64,000 bases of DNA from Triparma verrucosa (lineage: Eukaryota > Sar > Bolidophyceae > Parmales > Triparmaceae), in assembly GCA_030267905.1 (NCBI GenBank), contig BRXX01000001.1, forward strand, positions 450-64,449. Reading direction: 5' to 3'. Positions within the stretch are counted from its first letter, which is position 1, and every line of letters starts with the position of its first letter. The notes under the pieces are model-generated. The model did no database searches. It had not been told where the DNA came from and saw only the letters and a program-made list of their open reading frames with translations. Shown one piece after another: positions 19,663 through 30,511 of the stretch. The position numbers and the translations under genes were made by a program.

Positions 19663-21641
19663 ATGGATAAAGGAGACATTACAGAGGAGGGGGGAAAGGC
19701 CATTACATCTACGATTACATCTGCGATTACATCGCCGGAACCTTTAGAATGCCCTCCAGCAACAAGTGATTATCCTCCACCAATAACAACTAATCCTGAA
19801 TTTCCTCCAATTTACGGTCCCTTCCCCTACAAACCTGATCACCTCTGTTGCATAATACCATGTCGTAAAGGTTCAACTCGTTGTCCGTCAAAGAACTCTC
19901 GTCCCTTCTCAACGACGACTTTAATAAGGAAGAAGCTCGAGGTATTAACAAATGTTCCGGAAATTGATTCTATAATCGTCAGTTCAGATGACGAATTAGT
20001 CCTAAGAATAGCCAAAGAATTCAATGTCATAATCCACGTTCGGTAAGTTTTATCTTATCCCCTCTCCCCCCCTCCCTCCTCCCTTCTAACCCTTCTAACC
20101 CTTCTATCCCTCCCCCCCCCCCCGCTCAGTCCCCCCGAATTCGCCCATGAAGACTCCCCCACCTCCGCCTCCGACCTCTTCACCCATCTCTCCTCCACCT
20201 GCCTTCAACTCTCCCCCCCAACAACCCACATAATGTACTCCACAGTCGTAACCCCCTTCCTCCCTGCCCCCCTCTACTCCCACCTAATCCGCACCTTCTC
20301 AACCTCCCCTCTCACCTCCTTAGCCACCGTCTCCAACCTCCAAACCTTCTGCTACTACAACTCTTCCCCCCTAAACTTCTCCCCCTCCTCCCAACCAAAA
20401 TCCCAAAACCTCCCCCCCCTCCAAACCCTAACCTACGCCGCGAACATCCTCCCCCTCCCCTCCATGCTAACCGGCCTCGTCCAAACGCAGGACTGCGTCT
20501 TCTACCCTCTCGCTTCACCTTACGACATCGACATCGATACGCCTTACGATTTCACTGTCGCGAGTTTACTCGAGAGCAACGGCCTTACGGAGGCAAAGGA
20601 TTTTAAGGATTACGTTGATTACTGTCATAATTTAAAAATTAGGAGGCCGTTGTTGTTGGATTGTACGGTTAGGGACGGAGGGTTTACGAATGGTTTTAGG
20701 TTCAGTATGGAGTTCGTTAGAGATGGTTATAAGGCTGTGTCGGATGCTGGGTTTGATTATTATGAGGTTGGGTTTATTGGAGGGGGGAGGGGACCGTTTG
20801 ATGATGTTGGGGATGGGGTTATTGGGGAGTTAAGGAAGATTGAGGGGTGTAAATTAACTGTTATGTTGAGGGTGGAAGATTTTAATGGATGGGAGGGGGA
20901 TGTTGATATGGTTAGAATTTTATGTGATGATTTTACTGGTGTTAAGAGGGTTAAAGAATGGTATAAAGATAGAGGGTACGAAGTTGGAGTGTGCGTTAAG
21001 GATATGGGTGGGGGTAAATTTGAGGATATTGTTGGTGAAATTGGTGAAGTTGATTTTATTTGGGTTATGGATACGAAGGGTGATGGTAGGGATGTGGGGA
21101 GGGAGGTTAGTTATTTGAGGTATTTGGTTGGGAAGGGGGGGGGAGGGGGGGGGGTGGGTTTTCATGGACATGATAATTTGGGAGATGGGTGGGAGAAGAC
21201 GAGGGAGGCGATTGAGGGGGGGGCGGTGATTGTGGATGGGTGCATGGGGGGGTTGGGGAGGGGGGGGGGGAATGTTAAGAGCGAGAGGATCGCGGTGGAG
21301 CAATTCGAGGGGGGGGAGCATTTAGGTGAGAGGTGGAGAGAGGGGGGGGAAGGGGGGGCATATTTATATCGTCGAGCAATTTCTGACCTGTGCGTGTAGA
21401 TTACATCCCGATAGTGAAGTTTGTGTCATCGTACATTCTCTCCTTCCGGTCTCCTCACTCTCGTCTGGTGTACTTTCTTACGGGTCACTACTCCATCCAC
21501 CCTTCTTACGGCACCTGCGTCCTTGAAGACCCCGAGTTCAAGGACTTGGATTTTGGCGAGGTCATTGAACTTCTGAACAGGGTCAAGGAGAGATGTGAGA
21601 GCGGGGAAGTCAGTGGGTTCAACAGGGAAGCGATGCATTAA
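19663..21641 (+). CDS. CMP-sugar synthetase (NeuA/KdsB-type) fused to DRE-TIM (HMGL-like) aldolase
   Basis: Exons 19663..20042, 20130..21325 and 21400..21641 join in frame to 605 aa. The N-terminal domain (about 60-290) has the nucleotidyltransferase signature IIPCRKGSTRCPSKNSRPF, then EIDSIIVSSDDELVLRIAKE. This is typical of enzymes that activate acidic nine- or eight-carbon sugars as CMP derivatives. The C-terminal domain (about 295-600) has DCTVRDGGFTNGF, YYEVGFIGGG and FHGHDNLG (metal-binding HxH), then GGLGRGGGN. These are marks of pyruvate-type aldolases related to 4-hydroxy-2-oxovalerate aldolase. The last exon continues that family (HPSYGTCVLED). A chain making or cleaving a 2-keto acid and one activating it would fit one pathway, but substrates are unknown. 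Exon 2 flips sharply from C-rich to G-rich near 20640. No signal peptide seen. Confidence 0.88.
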
Positions 21642-21883
21642 TGTCAGGAGGATACGACGATACAGACGATCGGGCAGAGAAAAGAAAACAGAAACCCAAG
21701 TTGGTTATTAAGTGACTGGTACGGTAATAAGAGTGATTTCTTTTGAACCCTTTTGTCTGAGCTACCAGAAACAACTTGAACAACTTTCTATAATGCTAAA
21801 CTAAATAAGGAATTTAATTGAAAAAGAGGAGTTACATTATTTCGCGGCACTTGCCCCCCTTTCCCTACCCACGCCTCTTTGAT

Positions 21884-23293
21884 TTAGCACGTTGGGTTGG
21901 GGTTGGAAGAGTCTAAGTTATAGATTTGGCTCAAGTAACTCTTGGTGACAGCCCCGTCAATTCCATTACCCTGCCACCAATTGTTGACGGCAGCACTCAT
22001 GGTAACTCCATCGACGGTGAAGCCTGCAAAGCTGTTGTCGTCCTGTCCGGCGCAATGAGTGAAGCAAGGGTAGATGAAAGCTCCGCTGTTTTCCTTCTTG
22101 TACCCAGCAGTGTTGGTCAACAACCTGACGAAACTCCCCTGGTACTCAACCACAGAGTAGATCTGCTCGTCGTCGCAGTTTTCAACGTTCCCTCCGCAGT
22201 CCTCAAAGCCCTCAGCGGCGGAGCAGAGGCCGTTTGGCATGTCCCTGGTCGCGGTGTTGTCATAGTCGATTGCTTTGTTCGTCATGATACAGCCAGACTG
22301 CCACGAGTCCATGGAAGAATCAAGGACGAAGATGGGCTGTTCGATGTATTTCAAGGCCTCAGGGGCAGTGTTGCACTTGTAGTGGTTCTCAGAATCGGTG
22401 TTCTCGATGCAGCCCTGGTGCACACCAATGGTGGCATTAGAGAGCTCAAAGATGGTCTTCATCTGAGCAGACATGACGAACTCGTCGTGGACGTTCTGCC
22501 TGTCCATCAAGAAGAAGCCGGAGATTGGAGTCGCCCCGTACTTGAAGTCTTGAGAAACCTTGGAGGAGACGAAATCGTGAACGTAATCGGAATGCAAGAA
22601 GGTGCTCAGCCCGCCTGCAGAGCAGCCCGTCAGGGAGAGCTCTGAGACCTGGTCCATGCCCTCGTTGGCGATGAGATCCGTCAGGACCGCCTCAAGGATA
22701 TAATGACCTCTGAAGTACAGGTCCTGGTCGGTTTCTTCAATGTGAACGGTGGAGTCAAGGGCGCCGCTAAAGCTGTTGCCGTCGCAATACTTTTGTCGCA
22801 CACGAAAGAAAGACAGTTTTAAATTAGAAAGAATCTTCAAACACAAACGCAACAAAAACTCACCTTCATGTAAACCTTGTTGAAGTCGCAAAACGCGGGA
22901 TTGATGTTGCAATTAGCACTTCCGACCCCGCCCGCCATATCAATTTGCGAAGGGTAGTTCTTGCTACTTCCAAGGTCACCAGTGGCACGATTGGCACAGT
23001 CCTTGTTGTTGTAACACCAACCTCCTCCCTCAAAAAATAGCTGATACTTTTTTGTGGAGGTTTTGGCGTATTCGATATAATAGGCACCGGCTGCGAAGAT
23101 TCTCAGAAGGGTTAGTTTCAGCATATTTCTGCAACTGACGGCCTGCGGCACGATGTTTTTCCCACAAACTCAAAAACTTACCAGTCCCGTCCAGACACGT
23201 AGCCCCTTCATATTTGTCAAGTAGACGTAGATCCATCTTGGCCGAGGCGGGTGCCAAAAAGAGCAACGAGATTACGGAAGTTGCAAGCTTCAT
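21884..23293 (-). CDS. Secreted NOTUM/pectin-acetylesterase-family hydrolase (copy 1)
   Basis: Exons complement(21884..22789, 22864..23090, 23182..23293) give 414 aa with an N-terminal signal peptide (SVISLLFLAPASA). Family marks are FFEGGGWCYNNKDC (oxyanion-hole motif), the nucleophile motif GCSAGG, a later Asp region (VLDSSMDSWQSG) and a likely catalytic His (CFTHCAGQDDNSF), plus many cysteines. The family removes acyl groups: acetyl from pectin in plants, palmitoleate from Wnt in animals. In an alga, a cell-wall or extracellular glycan ester is the likelier substrate (inference). Its ATG lies only 30 bp from the ATG of the divergent GT41-like gene. Confidence 0.9.
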
Positions 23294-23323
23294 ATTCCAG
23301 TGTGGTTGTCAGCCCAGCAAGCA

Positions 23324-26167
23324 ATGGGGCAAATGAATTGGCATTTGCGCCTATACGTATTGGCGTTGTTTACCCTACTACTGCCTCTGCTATCGTGTAC
23401 TCAGTCGCCTACGTCTCCGCCTCAAAGCGAATTCCCACTCCAGCCCTCAGAATTGCCTCCACCGTCTCACCCCTGCCATGATATTTACCTTCAATTGCTG
23501 CGGGAATCTTCTGCACTGTCGTCCCACAAGCTTTTGAACGCGCTCGCTGTGTGCTACCACCAGCTAGACTTACTACCTCAGGCCCTAAAGCTGTACGAAC
23601 ATTCAATTTTAACTTCCAACAACACCTTCGCCCTGCCATTCGCGAACTTGGCGGCGGTAGCTCTCAACAATGGAGATCACGTCACAGCTAACGCATTGGT
23701 CAGAGAGTATTTACGGGGCGTGGGCTTCAATGGTAGCGAGCCAGAGTTTGACGATGATGCCATAGAGTTCGGGAGCCCCTGTAGGAAGGGGGCGGACAAA
23801 GATGGGGAGTGTTGCATGGCTTTGAATAATTTGGGGGCGGGCCTGTTGACAGGCGGGCACTGGACGGAAGCAGAGGAAGTTTTAAAAGTGGCGGTGCACA
23901 TAATGGGAAATGACCACGTGATGGGGGATAAGGTGTTCTTCAATTTGGGCAGTGTATACGCTGAGGAGGTAAGGTTGTGTGACCATCACTAAGAAGAAAC
24001 GCGCTAACCCGCCCGGTCACACTCGAATCGATACAACGAAAGTGCTCAATGGAAGAGGCAGCCATTGCTTTTGCGACAAGCTTTCTCTACTCATTCAAGG
24101 CGAATCCTGACCTCTCTGATCCATCAGCCCTCATGAGAATTGCTCTGCTTGTTCCTCCTGTTTCCAACAGTTCTTCCGAAATAATGAAAATTCGTAAACT
24201 TTTTGAACAGAGAGTACGGGCTATCGTGCATATGGCGGACTTTGGGTGTGAAGGCATTGAAGACGGGGTGCTGCAAGATCTACTTGTGATCGAGGAATTG
24301 TATGAGTTGAGGAAAACGATAAGACCATTGAAGAACAGGTAAGCTGAATTCGAATTCGAAGTATACTGCCTTAATGCGATTGGAGCAAAACTTTGAAGCT
24401 TCAAGACAAACAAGCGTGAACTTCACTAACGATTAATAAAATAATGGGCACCGAAAGAATTAGCGATCCGTCTAAAGGACTGCAGACGCCTCATTTTTAT
24501 CTTCACTATCACGGAGCATTTGATCGTCCAATACAAGAGCTCGTGGCGTCCATGCACATCTTGCTTGGGCCAACTGATCTCTTGGTTCCATCGTCACCAA
24601 TGATTCATCCCAGTGGAAGGCTTGATGGCTTTGGTAGCCGGAAAAAACGAATCTGCTTCATCTCCTCTTTGTTCGGGGAGGGGGAACCGCATGGACTCTT
24701 GTTGCAGGATGTCATCTCCAATATTGACAATAGGTACTACGATGTATATGTGGTCGTCATTGGCGGAGAACAAGCAGGAGACATGATCGACAAGTCAGCG
24801 TACGCTGTTATTGCTGTTGGCTACGACTGGCGTCTGGCGAGAAGAACATTAAATGAGCTGCAGGTGAGGTCTAACGTAGGCAATGCAGAATGAATGGACC
24901 ATGCATACCCTCAAAGGACGCTAACGACAACATTTCCACCTAAATATGCGCTTTTAAATTAGCTTGACGCTTTGGTGTTCGCTGAGATGCAAAATGAGGC
25001 CATGTCTCACATGCTTGGATTCGGTAGGTTCGCTCCAGTGCAAATTCTCGCTATGGGTTCGCCCGTGACCTCTGGCAACCCTTCTATAGATTATTTTGTA
25101 TCATGCTCGAGGAGTGAGGTGAGTTACATTCGCTCGTCAACCGAACTGCGCACCGTAGCTCTGACACCTTGTGGCTTCTCTTACAGCATCCTCTTTTGAC
25201 GATGTTGGATGAATCTGAATCGCACTACAGCGAGCAACTGGTCCTTCTCGAGGGTCTTGGGATCAGTTACCCCAGGCCCTTCCATCTACCACAAGCCGCC
25301 CATTTATCTTCTCCAGAAAGAGATAAAATATGGTTGGTCGACTTACGCCTTCCTTCGAAATTCCTGCACTTCCGAAAATACACTTGCCCTCAACATTTGT
25401 TCAAACTTCACCCAGACTTTGACGCGGTAATTTCCAGAATGCTGGCAGGTGACGAGGGGGGCGTCGTTCTTTTACAGAGCGCAGAGAGCGGCAGGAAAAC
25501 TGGCATGGTTAGAAGGAGGATATCAAGACACGTTGTGCAAGATTTCGGGGAGAAGGCGGGCTCCGACTTTCTCAAGGTGAGGATGGTATTCAATGATTTG
25601 TATCCGGTACAATCTAACCACTAGCCCCCTCCCCTCACCCCCTCACCCCCCTCCCTCAAGCGTCTTGTATTTATCCCGCGGGTAACCTCGGATGTGTTCC
25701 ACGTCCTCCTCCAAATGTCGTCAGTGCTCCTACACCCATTCCCTTTCGGGGGAAGCAAAACCAGCAGTGACGCTATATTGTCAGGGACACCGCTTGTGAC
25801 ACTGCCAACCCCCTATCTGAGAGGACGCATGGTACTAGCGCAATATTTTGAGATAATGGACGACGTGCAAGTATACGATTGCTGCGTCGCCGCAAGCGTT
25901 ACAGATTATATTTATAAAGCATTGCGTCTTGGGATTAACGACGCTTTGAGTTACGGCGTCAAAGAGCTCATAGGGAGAGGGGCGGGCAAAATCTTTGACA
26001 ACGAAAGCGTTCGTCTTGAGTGGCTCGCGTTCCTTGACTCTGTGCTGAAAAAATCTCCAGAACTTCCCCTGCAGGACCCTCTTAAGTTTTCAAGGCACGA
26101 CAGTGAGGTTCTCCAAAACCTTCAGAGGCGCTGGATCGAGGACACCCAAGTTAGCGTGCATGATTAG
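23324..26167 (+). CDS. Membrane-anchored TPR protein with GT41 (OGT/SPINDLY-like) glycosyltransferase domain
   Basis: Exons 23324..23968, 24043..24338, 24458..24863, 24963..25118, 25187..25576 and 25661..26167 give 799 aa. A hydrophobic N-terminus (YVLALFTLLLPLLSC) suggests a signal anchor into the secretory pathway. Helical TPR-like repeats follow (about 60-320). The catalytic part has RKKRICFISSLFGEGEPHG and, near the end, LLHPFPFGGSKTSSDAILSG plus TPLVTLPTPYLRGRM. These resemble the GT41 segments around FPFNGGTT and GVPVVTL. Cytosolic and nuclear OGT or SPINDLY lack a signal anchor, so a luminal GT41-like enzyme is the likely reading. The ATG was chosen because the preceding in-frame codons begin with GTG, not ATG; exon 3's acceptor (CGAAAG, ending 24457) is the weakest junction. 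Confidence 0.8.
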
Positions 26168-26302
26168 TGAAAATGCACAGACGACATTAATGAGAAGCCC
26201 ATTTTCATTTTTATTCAAATCCTTGTTGGTTTACTTCTGGTAGCAGAGTAGTGGCAGAGCATAGCATATGGTTCTTAGTCATCCTCCTCAACAGTATTTT
26301 AA

Positions 26303-27795
26303 TCATATTAGCCCTGCGTGCTGCAAATTTTGGTTCGTGATATTTTCAATTACTCTCCCCAGCATATTCTTCACAATTTCAGTATCGGTCGCCGTTGTGA
26401 CGTAAAATGTCTTGCTTACATTAGATTCCTTTGATATTTCCTTATCAATGAAGTTTTGTATAAACTGAATACTTTCACCGTGGCTGGATGTCTTGCCTTC
26501 GTACTCCGGAAACACCTTTTTTATGCCTACGTTTGGATCTGCCGCTATTTTTCGGATGAACAGATCCTGGAAGATGCCGCGCAGGGTAAAGTGAGATTGG
26601 TTTGGAGGTTGGAAAAGGCGCCTCTCAAAATGTGTCTTTCCCCCTCCTTACCTTCTTGTTGAGGAGCACACAGACGGGGACTCCCTGGAGATTGTCGGCC
26701 CTCATCACTTGGAGCATTAGGTTGACGCCATCCTCAACGAGTTTGTTGGCCGACCTATTATCTTGGCTAGTCTGGTCGAAGTCCGGTAAGGAGAGAACGA
26801 AAATTAAACCATCCAGGTCATTGAACTCCTCATACCAGGTGGCCCGCTCATGAATTTGACCTCCAACATCAGTGAGCGTCCAGTACGTGGATTTACCAGG
26901 TATTTTAAACTTAGAGGGGTCGAATGTGAAGTCAAGGGAATGCGCACCGGAGGTTGATCGACGCATCATGAGGAGGTCGTTGTCTGATGGGCAGTAGGAG
27001 GGATCACAGACGGTATCAATCTGCCCTAAAAAGTAGTCGTCATTAGCATTCATTGCGTCTTTACTCGACGTTTCCATCATACTTAGCTTGAAGGCCTTCT
27101 TTATCTCTCCGTTGTTCCAAATAGCAGTCGCCGCCGCCTTCAAGGCCTGGACCCTCTCAGTATCCTGAGGACTCTGGATGTTCAAGCTTCTTATCCTGTC
27201 CGCAGCCGACATGACATCAGGTGGGAGCTCGAGTTCGTTCTTTAGGCATATTTTCACCAGCTTTTGGCAGGCGTCAATCATATTTTGGTAGATTGGGACG
27301 ATTGAATCATTCCGTAAGTTTTGGTCAAATCCAGCCGAAGAGGTGATTAGTTTCACTTGCTTAAATAAGCTGAGGTGGTAGGCACGAAACGCAAATTGAA
27401 AGGGGAAGTTAGAGAGTGCAGACAATCGAGGACAAAAAAACAAGCAAGCAATTCGTTCTGGTGGAGAGTCGTCCTTCAATATCCGCCGATAAAATATAAA
27501 GGAATTTCACCTGTCCGGGCAGGCACATGACGACAAAGGGAGAATGAAAATCAACCAGATCAACAGTTTCGTCACATAAGCACGCTGGGAATCGCCAACA
27601 AAGCTCCTTCGCAAGCTTTTGGCCTAAGGGCGCAGGCCAATACCCCGGCAGCTCTTATAACTTATCCCAAACACTTCGTCCATCTCCTACAACAGCTCCC
27701 CAAACTCACGTGGATTTTCCTGCTCCGCCCGCGCCCAGAAGCAAAACTCGGCTGCGCTGGATTTCTTTAGTTGCACCTGACCCACAATTCCCCAT
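26303..27795 (-). CDS. Heterotrimeric G-protein alpha subunit
   Basis: GTP-binding alpha subunit acting at the inner face of the plasma membrane. Exons complement(26303..26566, 26652..27369, 27710..27795) give 355 aa, the normal family length. It starts MGNCGSG (predicted N-myristoylation Gly2 and palmitoylation Cys4). G1 is GAGGAGKST, switch I is RRSTSGAH (Mg-binding Thr and the Arg kept, neighbouring residues divergent), G3 is DVGGQ, G4 is LLNKKDLF and G5 is TTATDT. The C-terminal NLQHAGLI lacks the cysteine used by pertussis-type modification. It is divergent from the dynein IC1 gene, 110 bp between start codons. Confidence 0.95.
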
Positions 27796-27905
27796 CCTAT
27801 GCCAGAATTCGTGATTGGGAGCAAGTTTTGTGAAAATTTTGCTCGTCTAAGGACAACAGGTTTTGAGAGAGGTCAAATCGTTAGATTCTAAAGTGCCCCT
27901 TAATC

Positions 27906-30511
27906 ATGGCCCCTAGTCGCAAGAAGACCACAAAAGAAAGGGCTGCCCGCCAAATAAGACACGAAGGTACGTGGTTCTAGATCGTCTTACTCAAATCTCC
28001 GCCTACTTTATCTCATTTGACTGCCTGCGGCTCTGCGGGGTCCCGGTCAAACAGCCTGACCATTTAGCAATCACTAACCTCTCCTGCCTTTTTCAGTTCC
28101 TGTCGACGATGAGGTCGACATGTACCAAGAGCCAGTCAAGCGTGTTGTCAGGCCCGACAACCAGGTGAGCGTTGCGCCTGCCTACTCCTCTAGGCCAAAA
28201 AGGATCTAACACCACAACACAACTTCCCCGCCCCCCTCTCTCTTATTCATCTCCTTTAAAATTCTTGTGTCGGGCAGCTTGAGCTCACCGACGCTGAACT
28301 CAAGGAGGAAAAGACCCGTGTCTTGACTGCCGACGATCCGAACATTCCTAAGAACATCTCGAAGTACAACTTTAAAGACCGTTGCTACAAGCGTGATCCT
28401 CCCGGACAGTCTGAGCACATGGCCATCCAATTCTCGATGGAGGGATGCAGCCTTCACCACGAAAGCGCTGAATTCAAGGCACAGGACGAGTACAGGCAAA
28501 AGAAGGCCGAGGAGGAGGCCGAGGCGAGGAAGGCGATGGAGCAGGAGGCCCAGCAGGAGGGAGAGAACTATGGGGGCGGCGGGGAGCCCGACACGGAAGA
28601 GGTGCGTCTTGGGTGTGGGCTTATTATACATTCTTGAAGGCATCCTTTCACATTTATCGTTCGCATATCCATCGCTCCCTCGATTCTTGCTCTCTCGGCC
28701 CCCACCTCATCTAACAATTTCACGCTTGTTCCTATTTATGCAGTCTGGAAAGAACCAGTTCAACTATTCCGACCGTGCAGCCCAGACCTTCAATAACCCT
28801 CTGCGAGAGCGCGGAGTCACGACCGAGCCCCCCCCAGTGGTTGACTTTGGAGCCACCCTCACCCAGTGGGAGATCTACGATTTTTACATGGCCGACTACG
28901 CCGCCCAGATAATTAAGGCGAAGCTGCACGAGGATGCTGACAAGAAGAAGACCAGCGGAGGATATGGAAGTTACGAGGAACCCAGCCCCGCTGCTGCTGC
29001 CGTTGGCAAGGAGGAGGACACTGTGCACTCCGCCAAAATGGAGAACGCACTCAAAATATTAGAGCGCCTTGTTAACCAGAATGCGGAGGACGAAATCTTC
29101 AACGACTTCAAGTACTGGGAGGATGCCTCCGACCAGTTCAGAGAGGGCGAGGGCAGCTTGTTACCCTTGTGGAGGTGAGTCGCACTGACAACAACTGACG
29201 ACCGACGAACAAAGCAGTGAGCACTGAACGCCGGCTTACCCACGACGTCCTTCCGCCTCTGTTCTCCGCTCTAAACTCAACAGGTTCAGCACTGACCGGA
29301 CCAAAAGGAAGCAAGTGACCGCCCTCTGCTGGAACCCACAGTATCCCGACCTGTTCGCTGTCGGGTACGGCAGCTATGACTTTATGCGTCAAGGCTCGGG
29401 CATGATCTGCTGCTTCTCGCTGAAGAATACCTCGTTCCCAGAGTACATCTTCTCCACCGAGTCAGGAGTTATGTGCCTTGACTTTCACCCTCAGCACCCC
29501 TCGCTTCTTGCGGTCGGATGCTACGACGGTACTGTCATGGTGTATGATGTTCGCAATAAGGGAATGCGCCCCATCTACTCATCGTCCATCAAGACAGGAA
29601 AACACACGGACCCCGTTTGGCAGGTCTTTTGGCAAGCCGAGGACCTTGCGAAGGAGCTGAACTTCTTCTCCATCTCCTCCGACGGCCGTGTCGCCAACTG
29701 GATCATGAGCAAGAACGAGCTCAAGATGGAGCCGGTCATGCACCTTAAGCTGGTCAATACCGTGAAGGACGACCCCGAGGAGACCTCCCTCTCTGGGCTC
29801 GCTGGAGGCTGCTGTTTTGATTTTAACCAGACGCAAGAGCATCTTTTCGTTGTTGGAACTGAGGAAGGTAACATCCACAAGTGCTCCAAGGCGTACTCTG
29901 GACAATACCTCGAGACCTACGAGGGCCACCACATGGCCGTGTACAGCGTCAAGTGGAACCCGTTCCACGAACGCGTCTTCATCACTTGCTCAGCTGACTG
30001 GACTGTCAAGATTTGGGACCACAACCTCAACTACCCTATCATGTCCTTCGACTTGGGCAACGCCGTTGGCGACGTGTGTTGGTCTCCTTACAGCTCCACC
30101 ATCTTCGCTGCCGTCACCTCGGATGGAAAGGTTCACGTTTTTGACTTGGCCGAGAACAAGCACGAACCTCTGTGCGAACAAAAGGTTGTCAAGCGCGCGA
30201 AGCTTACGCACGTCTGTTTCAACGAACGTGATTTCATGGTCATTGTCGGCGATGATCGCGGCGGAGGTAAGGATGGCATTATTGGTTCGTTAACAGACCC
30301 CCTGGGACAGCAACTATGCTGTGAATCATATTAAGGCTAACACGTGCTTGCCGCAGTAAACTCCCTCAAACTTTCTCCGAACCTACGCAAGCTTCACCTT
30401 CCCGTCAACGAGGAAGGCGTAGTCGAGGCCGGTGTAGATACGTTCGCAATCCAGAAGGCCAAGATGGATAAGCTTCTCCAAGCTAGCGACGCGAAGCCAT
30501 CGTCTGGTTAA
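27906..30511 (+). CDS. DNAI1: Axonemal outer-arm dynein intermediate chain 1
   Basis: WD40 intermediate chain that helps anchor outer dynein arms to doublet microtubules. Exons 27906..27966, 28097..28164, 28278..28601, 28744..29174, 29284..30266 and 30357..30511 give 673 aa. The N-terminal half is basic then acidic and carries PNIPKNISKYNFKDRCYK and NYSDRAAQTFNNPLRERG, both typical of this chain. WD repeats fill the second half (LCWNPQYPDLFAVGYGSYDF; VKWNPFHERVFITCSADWTV; VCWSPYSSTIFAAVTSDG). Its presence indicates that the organism makes a motile flagellum at some stage. Confidence 0.95.
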
